From NCBI GenBank assembly GCA_002373995.1, contig DFLB01000043.1, positions 18,115-66,671 on the forward strand: a stretch of DNA of 48,557 bases. The letters run 5' to 3'. The notes beneath the pieces are model-generated. The model had not been told where the DNA came from. It did no database searches and saw only the letters and a list, made by a program, of their open reading frames with translations. The translations under genes were made by a program, and so were the position numbers. The DNA is from Bacteroidales bacterium UBA3630 (GTDB lineage: Bacteria > Bacteroidota > Bacteroidia > Bacteroidales > P3). This document shows, piece after piece, positions 1 to 6,967 of the stretch (within the stretch, counting starts at the first letter, position 1; each line of letters opens with the position of its first letter).

Positions 1-951
1 AACATCATCAAGGACGAGAACGGCGACTACTTCGAGGAGTACAACGTGTTCCATCCCAAGTTCCTGGATTGGGCTCGCATCAACGGCTACGACGTGGAGG
101 AGGTGATGCACATGGACGATGCCGCCCTGCAGAAACTCGTGGAGCAGAGCCCCTACTACCACGCCACCAGTGCCGATATAGACTGGGTGGCCAAGGTCAA
201 GATGCAGGGTGCCATACAGAAATGGGTAGACCACTCGATCTCCGTCACCGTCAATATCCCGAAGGAAACCACCAAAGAGGTCGTCTCCAAGATCTACGAG
301 ACCGCCTGGGAGAGCGGCTGCAAGGGCTGCACCATCTATCGCGACGGTTCTCGCACGGGTGTCCTCGTCTCCAACAACGAGGGCAAGAAGGAGAACCCCT
401 GCTTCGGTGAGAGCAAGGCTCCCAAGCGCCCCAAGAAGCTTGAGGCCGAGATTGTGCGTTTCAAGAACGAGAAGGAGGACTGGATTGCCGTCGTCGGCAT
501 GTACGAAGGGCGCCCCTACGAGATCTTTACCGGCCGCGCCGAGAGCTTGCTGCTGCCCAAGTATGTCGAAAAAGGATGGGTCATCCGCGTCAAGGAAAAA
601 GGTCAGGAGCACGCCCGCTACGACTTCCAGTTCACCGACCAGGATGGCTACCACATCACCATCGAGGGTCTCTCGCGTATGTTCAAGAAAGAGTTCTGGA
701 ACTATGCCAAGCTCATCTCCGGCATCCTGCGCCACGGCATGCCCATCGCCAATGTGGTGGAGCTGATTGGCAAGCTCAACTTCGATACAGACTCCATCAC
801 CACGTGGAGTAACGGTGTGGCACGTGCCCTGAAGCGCTACATCAAGGACGGCACCGAGACTGGCGAGGTGTGCCCCGACTGCGGCAGCAAACTGGTCTAC
901 ACCAGTGGCTGCAAGAGTTGCCCCAACTGCGGATGGAGCAAATGCAGTTGA
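1..951 (+). CDS. nrdJ: Adenosylcobalamin-dependent ribonucleotide reductase, C-terminal part (5' end outside window)
   Basis: The reading frame is open from base 1, so only about 316 C-terminal residues are present; no start is visible. Class II ribonucleotide reductases make deoxyribonucleotides in the cytoplasm using a B12-derived radical. The segment ETTKEVVSKIYETAWESGCK followed by GCTIYRDGSR is the end of the catalytic barrel of this family. A TSCPD-like domain follows (GRAESLLLPKYVEKG to about GVARALKRYIKDGTE). The protein ends in a Cys-rich tail (CPDCG, CKSCPNCG, SKCS) that looks metal-binding or redox-active. It converges on the minus-strand operon, with a strong hairpin between them. 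The family is clear; the catalytic cysteines lie outside the window. Confidence 0.93.
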   Translation, partial: NIIKDENGDYFEEYNVFHPKFLDWARINGYDVEEVMHMDDAALQKLVEQSPYYHATSADIDWVAKVKMQGAIQKWVDHSISVTVNIPKETTKEVVSKIYETAWESGCKGCTIYRDGSRTGVLVSNNEGKKENPCFGESKAPKRPKKLEAEIVRFKNEKEDWIAVVGMYEGRPYEIFTGRAESLLLPKYVEKGWVIRVKEKGQEHARYDFQFTDQDGYHITIEGLSRMFKKEFWNYAKLISGILRHGMPIANVVELIGKLNFDTDSITTWSNGVARALKRYIKDGTETGEVCPDCGSKLVYTSGCKSCPNCGWSKCS

Positions 952-985
952 ACCGAGAAAATAGCAAGCACTAACATATTCACCC

Positions 986-1018
986 GAAGGGGTTCGGCCT
1001 GCACCGCCGGACCCCTTC
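986..1018. terminator. Bidirectional hairpin terminator between convergent genes
   Basis: GAAGGGGTTCGG (986-997) pairs with CCGGACCCCTTC (1007-1018), a 12-bp stem with one G-T wobble and a 9-base loop. It sits between nrdJ (plus) and the methyltransferase (minus), whose stop codon is just beyond it. The T-tract is weak (ACTTTATAT on plus), so termination is inferred mainly from stem strength and position. Confidence 0.7.
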
Positions 1019-1021
1019 ACT

Positions 1022-2239
1022 TTATATCTGTTGGCAGATGAACCCTATGCGGCGCGTGCCGAGGGTGGTGGCGACGACGAAAAATGAACCGCCTTCCTTC
1101 AGACCCAGCTGACGCTGCAAGTCGGCCGCCGCCACGGGGTAGTTGCGGGTGACCACGTGGGCTTTGCCGTCGGGAATGGCTTCTTTTATCGTATTGCTGT
1201 TCAACACCACCTCTCGCACTACCCGGAAGATACGGCCCGGGAAGTCGTTGATGAGGATATCGGACGTGTAGAGATGTGTGTTGGGAGCCAGGGCATCCAC
1301 ATTGTATTCTTGACACAGCATGGCGTATGGGCCGGCCTTCATCACCGCCACATTGGGCTCGTATAGGTATTCTCCCACCTCGTTGGCTATATAGAGGTCG
1401 GCCTCGCGTTCCTCAGCTCGGGTGAAGCAGAAGTACTGATGGTCGTCGGCATCGGTCACGATGCTGTGAATCAGAGTTGGCTCGTTAGTGTTTTCACAAA
1501 GGAAAGCCACCTCTTTGCACTCGCCTTTCCAAGCGATGACAAACACGTTGCTCACGTGTTTCAGTTGGCGGCAGCCGAGGTCGATATCAATCATTGGCGA
1601 TGCCTTGATCAGTAGGTGGCGACAGCATGATTGCAGTAGCTTCATGTGTCGCAGGATGTCGGGTTCGCAAGCATCGAAGGCCACCATCTTGTGGCCCGCC
1701 GCTGAGCGGCGGGCCGGATCAATGTATATCAGATCGAAGACCTTGTGCTGCTCAGCCTGTTGTCGCAACCACTCCATGCAATCAGCATGGTGCACACGGA
1801 GATTTTCGACCTCCTCGACGCAGCAGTTGTGCTCCATGAGTGAACACAGATTGGCATCGCGTTCCACGTAGTCCACCTCTTTGCACACGCTGGCAAGGGT
1901 AAATGCGTCAATGCCCATTCCTCCGGTGAGGTCGGCAACACAGAGGGTGTTGAACTCTGGGATGTGGCCGTCGTCGGTGCACATATTCTCCATACAAGAG
2001 GCTATCCGTCGGGCAGCGACGGCCTGTGATGAGGCCTGCTCGCGGTTCAGTCGGGGTGGGTAGAGGAATTCCTCGCACTCCAGCAGCGAGGGCCACTTTT
2101 CGCGTGCTGTACGCCGTCCCTCAATCTGCTGCACCGCCAGCGGCATGTCGATATCGGGATATCGCGCGGCACTCAGTAGCAGCCGCGCGGTATCCTCGTT
2201 CTCATGAATTTTAATGAAATCAATAAACTCCCTGGTCAT
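1022..2239 (-). CDS. THUMP-like / PG_1098-type SAM-dependent methyltransferase
   Basis: This 405-residue protein matches the Bacteroidota family annotated as class I SAM-dependent methyltransferase with PG_1098 ferredoxin-like and THUMP-like domains. VADLTGGMGIDAFTLA (about 141-156) is the glycine-rich SAM loop (motif I), DYVERD is motif II, and DLIYIDPARR (about 213-222) is the catalytic region of an RNA methyltransferase-like fold. The C-terminal third, ending near GLKEGGSFFVVAT, is the THUMP-like part. An RNA substrate is likely but not identified. It is the last gene of the operon starting at 6493, and its ATG lies 20 bp inside the nucleotidyltransferase gene, so translation is probably coupled. 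Confidence 0.85.
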   Translation of the reverse strand: MTREFIDFIKIHENEDTARLLLSAARYPDIDMPLAVQQIEGRRTAREKWPSLLECEEFLYPPRLNREQASSQAVAARRIASCMENMCTDDGHIPEFNTLCVADLTGGMGIDAFTLASVCKEVDYVERDANLCSLMEHNCCVEEVENLRVHHADCMEWLRQQAEQHKVFDLIYIDPARRSAAGHKMVAFDACEPDILRHMKLLQSCCRHLLIKASPMIDIDLGCRQLKHVSNVFVIAWKGECKEVAFLCENTNEPTLIHSIVTDADDHQYFCFTRAEEREADLYIANEVGEYLYEPNVAVMKAGPYAMLCQEYNVDALAPNTHLYTSDILINDFPGRIFRVVREVVLNSNTIKEAIPDGKAHVVTRNYPVAAADLQRQLGLKEGGSFFVVATTLGTRRIGFICQQI

Positions 2240-3110
2240 GCAGTTTCTTCAAGCGCTCCACCACCATGGGGCGGTCTTCTTTGTAGGTGACACCGAACCA
2301 CTGGGCTGTGGTTTTCAGAACTGTCATCGTGGCCGTACCGTTGTGAATGAATGTGTTGACGGCGAAGGGGATATAGTATTCACTCTTGAGTTCGGTGCCG
2401 TGCTCCTTGAGGAAGTCCACAAAGAGGGCTTCGCTCTTGGTGAAGTAGTCGGGCGTGAACCCAAAGAGGTTCATGCTTACCGTGGCATCGGCGGGCAGGG
2501 GGTGCATAGTGCCGTCGGTGTCCTTGTATTCGATGCCGTTGGGGGTGCGACCGATGGAGGTACGTTCGGTCATGCCAACGAGTAGCCCTTGAGCGTCGCA
2601 TTCGCACACACCGCGGCTGACGGTGCCGTTTTCCGAGAGGGTGTTCTCCAGACGGTAGCCCACCATGCAGTAGCGGCCCTCGGTGCCGGCGAGAGTCTCC
2701 AGGTGGCGTGCCATGACCTCGAAGGCATCGCGACCGTAGAAGTCGTCGGCGTTGATGATGGCGAAGGGCTCGTGGATGGTGTCTTTGGCCATAAGGATGG
2801 CATGGTTGGTGCCCCAAGGTTTCTCGCGTCCTTCGGGGACGGTGAAGCCCGCCGGCAGCTTGTCGAGTTCCTGATAGACGTACTCTACGGCGATGCGGTT
2901 GCCATAGTGCTCTGCATTGATGCGGGCCTTGAACTGCTCGGCAAACGAGTGGCGGATAACGAAGACCACCTTGCCAAAGCCAGCACGTATGGCGTCCATG
3001 ACGCTGTAGTCGAGGATGATTTCACCATTGGGGCCTACGCCGTCCATCTGTTTCAGTCCACCGTAGCGGCTACCCATACCGGCAGCCAGAACAAGTAATG
3101 TTGGTTTCAT
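2220..3110 (-). CDS. Sugar-phosphate nucleotidyltransferase family protein
   Basis: A 296-residue protein of the UTP-glucose-1-phosphate uridylyltransferase-like nucleotidyltransferase superfamily. The N-terminus LVLAAGMGSRYGGLKQMDGV carries the GxGxRxGxxK nucleotide-binding signature, EIILDYSVMDA follows, and INADDFYGRDA (about 118-128) holds the metal-binding acidic pair. WGTNHAI and FTPDYF are also typical of the Bacteroidales members. It should activate a sugar phosphate with an NTP in the cytoplasm; the actual sugar cannot be told from sequence. It lies 17 bp after tadA and overlaps the next gene by 20 bp, in the middle of a minus-strand operon. The length is close to that of related proteins. 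Confidence 0.88.
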   Translation of the reverse strand: MKPTLLVLAAGMGSRYGGLKQMDGVGPNGEIILDYSVMDAIRAGFGKVVFVIRHSFAEQFKARINAEHYGNRIAVEYVYQELDKLPAGFTVPEGREKPWGTNHAILMAKDTIHEPFAIINADDFYGRDAFEVMARHLETLAGTEGRYCMVGYRLENTLSENGTVSRGVCECDAQGLLVGMTERTSIGRTPNGIEYKDTDGTMHPLPADATVSMNLFGFTPDYFTKSEALFVDFLKEHGTELKSEYYIPFAVNTFIHNGTATMTVLKTTAQWFGVTYKEDRPMVVERLKKLHDQGVY

Positions 3111-3127
3111 GTATTTGATGTTTTATG

Positions 3128-3574
3128 TTAACGTTTCTTTTTGAAGAAGTCTTTTACCAGTGCCGAGCACTCCTCTGCCAGCACGCCGCCCACGACCTCG
3201 GTCTTGGGGTGCAGCACCGGACCGGTGAGCAGACTGTAGCCCCGCTTGGGATCGGCGGCGCCGTAGACGATGCGCCCCACCTGTGTCCATCCGGCGGCAC
3301 CGGCGCACATGGGGCAGGGCTCCACAGTGACATAGAGTGTGCATTCGTTCAGGTACTTCGCTCCCAGGTGCTCAGCGGCAGCGGTGAAGGCCAGCATCTC
3401 GGCATGGGCCGTGACGTCGTGCAGCAGCTCAGTCTGGTTGTGTGCGCGGGCCACCACTTTGTCGCCAGCCACCACCACGGCACCGATGGGCACCTCGCCC
3501 TCGGCGCCGGCAGCGCGGGCTTCGCGCAGTGCTTCGCGCATGTAGTATTCGTCTGTGTTGTCGAAGATGCTCAT
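3128..3574 (-). CDS. tadA: tRNA-specific adenosine deaminase
   Basis: A 148-residue cytidine/deoxycytidylate deaminase-fold protein that converts A34 to inosine in a tRNA anticodon, widening codon reading. The zinc site is complete: HAEM (His-Ala-Glu, about 57-60) supplies one ligand and the catalytic Glu, and PCPMC (about 87-91) supplies the two cysteines. GAVVVAGD and the C-terminal ALVKDFFKKKR match Bacteroidales TadA. It starts inside the end of the LolA-like gene (4-bp ATGA overlap) and is followed closely by the nucleotidyltransferase. Other nucleoside deaminases share the fold, but the TELLHDVTAHAEM stretch favours TadA. Confidence 0.92.
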   Translation of the reverse strand: MSIFDNTDEYYMREALREARAAGAEGEVPIGAVVVAGDKVVARAHNQTELLHDVTAHAEMLAFTAAAEHLGAKYLNECTLYVTVEPCPMCAGAAGWTQVGRIVYGAADPKRGYSLLTGPVLHPKTEVVGGVLAEECSALVKDFFKKKR

Positions 3575-4302
3575 AAGCGGTCCTGGTTGAAGATTTTGTC
3601 GTTTCTCGCCTCAAAGTGGGCGCGGGTGCGCATGATGGTCACCATCCCGTCGCGCAGGTAGCTCTCTTCCGACGGTAGCAGGCTTTCGCCGACGGGCAGG
3701 TACTCGTGGTAGGCCTTCCACTGGCTGTGCCCGTAGAGGCGTCCGCTACTGCCCTTGGACAGCTCGTCGCCCTCGATGATGAAGAGCAGCAGTCCGCTCT
3801 GTTGTTCAAAGAGATAGTGCCGCACGTACATCTCCTTGCGCTCGGCGCGCACCACCGTCAGGGGCATCCCCTTGAGGGTCGTTGTGCCGGCGTAGGTATA
3901 GTGGGTGCCCATTGTGTCGTTAGGAAGGAAGGGGCCGCGGAAGTCGTAGGCGGCCACCGTCCGCATGAAGTTGGCGCTGTCCGTGTCCTTCCACCATCCG
4001 TCGAGGGTCGAGTAGCTGCGGTAGCGCGATGTGCCGTTGGTGCAGTAGCCCGCCGTCAGTGTGTCGCCACGCCACACCTCCACGCGCAGCATCTCTGGTG
4101 GCGTGTACCATCGCCGCATGACGAAGGTGTCGCGCGAGTCGACGTAGCTCACCGTCGTCTCCATCACCAGCATGCTGTCGGCCGGCAGCCCGTCGTGGTT
4201 GAGCATCGTCGTGAAGCGCGCGATGATGGCATGTGCGGTGTCGTCGTTCTGTGCCTGCACCATGGCGGGCAGCAGGGCTATCAGTATCAGTATTCGTTTC
4301 AT
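3571..4302 (-). CDS. LolA-like / outer-membrane lipoprotein-sorting-like periplasmic protein
   Basis: The 243-residue product starts with an export signal (MKRILILIALLPAMVQAQ, probable cleavage after VQA). The rest is predicted beta-rich: VMETTVSYVDSRDTFVMRRW, then a stretch on how treatment changes a measured substrate (GYCTNGTSRYRSYSTLDG), and LKGMPLTVVRAERKE. This matches the general layout of LolA/outer-membrane lipoprotein-sorting proteins in Bacteroidales, which carry lipids or lipoproteins between membranes. The assignment rests on fold-like pattern, not on a diagnostic motif. It overlaps the DUF4292 gene by 4 bp and tadA by 4 bp. The neighbouring DUF4292 protein is unusually short, so the two may act as one unit. 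Confidence 0.6.
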   Translation of the reverse strand: MKRILILIALLPAMVQAQNDDTAHAIIARFTTMLNHDGLPADSMLVMETTVSYVDSRDTFVMRRWYTPPEMLRVEVWRGDTLTAGYCTNGTSRYRSYSTLDGWWKDTDSANFMRTVAAYDFRGPFLPNDTMGTHYTYAGTTTLKGMPLTVVRAERKEMYVRHYLFEQQSGLLLFIIEGDELSKGSSGRLYGHSQWKAYHEYLPVGESLLPSEESYLRDGMVTIMRTRAHFEARNDKIFNQDRL

Positions 4303-4820
4303 GGCGTGGGGGTTTTAGGGTAGGGCAGGCTCAGGTGTTCCACCTGGCGGCGGGTGCCGATGGCCACTTTCACGTCGAAACCCAGCTCGCGTGCCAGGGC
4401 GCTGATCTTTTCTTCGGCACCGGGTTCGAGGGCCAAGGCCTGCAGGTCGGCATAGCTCATTTTGCGCCCCGTGCGCCGCTGCAGGTCGGCATAGTCGGTG
4501 GCCACCTCGTAGCCCAGCAGCGGTGCCCGCAGGAAGAGCGAGTCTTGTGTGGCCAGGGCGCGAGCCACTTCGAATATCTTGTTCACCGAGAGCCACATGG
4601 CGCTGTCCTGCGCCACGCGCAGCTGGCCGTTGACGGTCAGTCCCTCGGCTTCGCCGCTGAAGTTCATTACCGTGTATGTGCGTTGCGGCGCCTTGGCCTC
4701 GGCCTGCGGCTCGGCGGGTGGGGTGGGGGTGGCCACGCGACGGCTGCTGCGGCATCCCGCCGCCAGCACCGCCAGCGTCAGCGCCGCCAGCATCCACCGT
4801 CTGTACTTTTCTGTCTTCAC
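4299..4820 (-). CDS. DUF4292-type lipoprotein, shortened
   Basis: A 173-residue lipoprotein: a hydrophobic leader ends in the lipobox LAAGC with Cys23 as the lipidation site. NFSGEAEGLTVNGQLRVAQDSAMWLSV is the N-terminal strand pattern of the DUF4292 family, which follows a TPR protein in many Bacteroidales genomes. Family members are usually around 250 residues; here the second half, with its long beta-strand region, is missing and the protein ends in a short Pro-rich tail. No frameshifted continuation is visible downstream, because the LolA-like gene starts at once (ATGA overlap). A role at the outer membrane or in lipid/lipoprotein handling is inferred from fold similarity to LolA-type proteins. 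Confidence 0.7.
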   Translation of the reverse strand: MKTEKYRRWMLAALTLAVLAAGCRSSRRVATPTPPAEPQAEAKAPQRTYTVMNFSGEAEGLTVNGQLRVAQDSAMWLSVNKIFEVARALATQDSLFLRAPLLGYEVATDYADLQRRTGRKMSYADLQALALEPGAEEKISALARELGFDVKVAIGTRRQVEHLSLPYPKTPTP

Positions 4821-4846
4821 GATACTTGTTTGACTTATGCGTTAAC

Positions 4847-6493
4847 CTATTGTTTCGTCTTCATCGCCTCCAGGTGCCGCCGCAGGGTGTCGCTCTTCGG
4901 GTCGAGGCGCACGGCCTTCTCCATGTAGGGCAACCCCTCGGCGTCGCGGCCCAGCAGGTGCAGTATCCAGGCATAGGTGTCCAGGCTGTTGGCGTTGTCG
5001 GGCTCGGCGTCGATGGTCTTGCGGCTCATGGCGAGGGCCTTCTCCAGCTCGATGCCCTGCTCTGACAGGTAGTAGGCATAGTTGTTCATCGTCCCCCAAT
5101 CGTCGGGCCTCAGCGCCAAGTAGAGCTCGAAGGCCTGCCACGCCTGGTCGTATTGCCCCGTGCGGTAGTAGCATTCGGCCATCAGTCCCCGTGTCTCGGC
5201 CTCGAGGTAGCCCTTGCGGAACCCCCACTTGGCGGCCCGCTCCAGCGGCTCCAGGGCCTCGGCGTAGCGCTCGTGGCGCAGGGCGTAGAGGCCCAGCAGG
5301 TAGTTGGGCAGCGTGTGCATGGGGAACAGGCGCGCGGCGCGGGCGGCGCGATCGGCCATGTCGTCCTCGCGTTCGGGCACCTCGGTCAGGCATATCAGCA
5401 GCCCCTCCCACACTTCGTATCGCGAGCTGTCGCGCTCCAGGGCCTTCTCCAACTGCAGGGCGGCTTCGGCATAGCGCGCCTGGCGCATCAGCACGTCGCC
5501 GTAGTAGAGCGCATACTCCGACGGGTCGTCGCACTGGCCCACGGTCTCCTCCAGCAGCCGGAAGGCTGTCGCCGAGTGGCTCCCGTAGAATTCCTCTTCC
5601 GTGTAGAACGATGCCAGCAGCTGGATCTTCGTCCGGCAGTCGAGCCGCGGATGGGCAAAGGCGCGCACCAGCTCGCTGTCGGCCTCGGCAGCGTGACCCG
5701 TCAGCTTGTGGTATTCAGCCAGTTGGATGTGTATGTATTCGTCCTCCGGGTCGGCGGCCAGTATGCGGTCGTAGCATTGCTTGGCCTTGGCGTATTTCTT
5801 CTGTTTCATGTAGCTGCTGGCCAGGATTGCGTTGTAGCGCTTCTCCTGCGGCATGGCGGCTGCCAGGGCTTCGATTTCGCGCGAGGCTTTGTCGCTCTTG
5901 CCGGCGGCTTCCCACAGGCGCTGCTTTTGCAGCGACACCGGTTCGCTGATGCCGAAGCGCCGCTCGGCGCGGTTCAGCGCCTCCACCGCCCCGTCCAGGT
6001 TGCCGGCGCTGAGGTAGGCGTTCGACAGTTCGTAGTAGTACTCCGGCACCCCGGGCCGCAACGCCGTCAGGCGCTCCCAGTCGGCCACAAGGCCGCGCGT
6101 GTCGCCAGCCCGCTGGTGGCACTGCGCCAGCGCCAGCCTGTACCACACGTTGCTGTCCTGCAGCGCCGCGGCACGCTCGGCGCAGTGCAGCGCGCTGTCG
6201 GTCCAGCCGCGCTGCATCAGCATCTGTGCCTGGCCGTACCAGGCTGCCGCACACCCGGGCCGCTCGGCCGTCAGCGCGGCATAGGCCGCCAGCGCCTCGT
6301 CCAGGTGCCCCGTCTCCTGCTGCGTCAGGGCGTCGATCAGCCGGCTGTCTTCCTTCAGCTGCTCCTCGCTCACTTCGCGTATCGGTGCGCGACGGTAGCG
6401 GCCCTCGTCAGGCACCACTGCCGCCTTGCGGCTGCTGCAGCCTGCGGCAGCCACCATAGCCACCGCCGCTGCTATGTATTTCAATCCTCGCAT
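4847..6493 (-). CDS. Tetratricopeptide-repeat lipoprotein
   Basis: A 548-residue protein with a lipoprotein signal (VAAAGC, Cys19) followed by about a dozen helical TPR-like pairs, for example AAWYGQAQMLMQRGWTDSAL, EYYYELSNAYLSAGNLDGAV and DWGTMNNYAYYLSEQGIELE. The last repeats (NSLDTYAWILHLLGRDAEGL) are the best match to the TPR consensus. It is likely a periplasm-facing membrane-anchored scaffold for protein contacts. It is the first gene of a six-gene minus-strand operon and is followed by DUF4292, an order common in Bacteroidales. Base composition is very GC-rich. No enzymatic motif was seen. Confidence 0.85.
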   Translation of the reverse strand: MRGLKYIAAAVAMVAAAGCSSRKAAVVPDEGRYRRAPIREVSEEQLKEDSRLIDALTQQETGHLDEALAAYAALTAERPGCAAAWYGQAQMLMQRGWTDSALHCAERAAALQDSNVWYRLALAQCHQRAGDTRGLVADWERLTALRPGVPEYYYELSNAYLSAGNLDGAVEALNRAERRFGISEPVSLQKQRLWEAAGKSDKASREIEALAAAMPQEKRYNAILASSYMKQKKYAKAKQCYDRILAADPEDEYIHIQLAEYHKLTGHAAEADSELVRAFAHPRLDCRTKIQLLASFYTEEEFYGSHSATAFRLLEETVGQCDDPSEYALYYGDVLMRQARYAEAALQLEKALERDSSRYEVWEGLLICLTEVPEREDDMADRAARAARLFPMHTLPNYLLGLYALRHERYAEALEPLERAAKWGFRKGYLEAETRGLMAECYYRTGQYDQAWQAFELYLALRPDDWGTMNNYAYYLSEQGIELEKALAMSRKTIDAEPDNANSLDTYAWILHLLGRDAEGLPYMEKAVRLDPKSDTLRRHLEAMKTKQ

Positions 6494-6656
6494 AGAGTTG
6501 TCCTTTCTGGTTCTTGATGTCGGGGTGGGTACTCCACCACACCCCTATATAACAGCCGAAACCTCTTTTTATTGTATCGCGCATTCAACTATTCTTTTAT
6601 TCTTTACTTTTTCACTCCCCAATCCCCGATTCTCAATTCCCCTTTTCCTCCGCTCT

Positions 6657-6721
6657 TGGTCCGGGGATGGTCCGGTGATGGTCCGAGGATGGTCCGATGG
6701 TGGTCCGGGAAAAAACGGACC
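6657..6721 (+). repeat. 11-bp tandem array TGGTCCGNNGN, copy 1, ending in hairpin
   Basis: Five 11-bp units start at 6657, 6668, 6679, 6690 and 6701, all beginning TGGTCCG with variable last four bases. The last unit pairs with a following inverted half: GGTCCG 6702-6707 and CGGACC 6716-6721, 8-base loop. A second GC hairpin follows. It lies in a divergent promoter region. The same design recurs at three other places in this window. Confidence 0.9.
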
Positions 6722-6824
6722 GCCACCGGTCCGGCGCCGGGGGGCGCCGGGCGGGAATGGCGAGTAGGCAATGCGTGCGGGGCGGGGGGCTCCGGAGCGG
6801 GATGGGTTAAAAAATCAAAAAAAT

Positions 6825-6855
6825 GTTGGTGTGTCGAAAAAAATGGCTATATTTG
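6825..6855 (+). promoter_or_regulatory. Bacteroidota-type promoter for the T9SS protein gene
   Basis: GTTG (6825-6828), a 19-base spacer, then TATATTTG (6848-6855), a good match to the TTTG/TTG-N19-TANNTTTG consensus of the Bacteroidota primary sigma factor. It lies about 112 bases before the ATG at 6968. Confidence 0.75.
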
Positions 6856-6967
6856 CACCGTGAAATAGAATGCGCCAATGGGTCGTGAGGCCGCGGTGGG
6901 CGCTGAGAGACAGAGGAATAGATATAATTGAAGAACAGAAAATATTAATCACCAAAAATCAATCAAG

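Larger units (their letters stand above)
6494..6967. other. 474-bp divergent intergenic region
   Basis: The region separates two divergent transcription units. It holds, in order: a short pyrimidine-rich AT stretch (about 6580-6650), one copy of the 11-bp TGGTCCG tandem array with its hairpin (6657-6721), a second GC-rich hairpin (CCGGCGCC 6731-6738 with GGCGCCGG 6743-6750), and a consensus Bacteroidota promoter (6825-6855) for the plus-strand T9SS protein. The transcript would have a leader of about 100 bases. No ORF with coding character was found here, and no consensus promoter for the minus-strand TPR gene. Confidence 0.7.

Noticed and set aside
6657..6721. Tandem TGGTCCG units considered as a CRISPR array
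   Set aside because: Units are 11 bases with no spacers, and no cas gene is present in the window.
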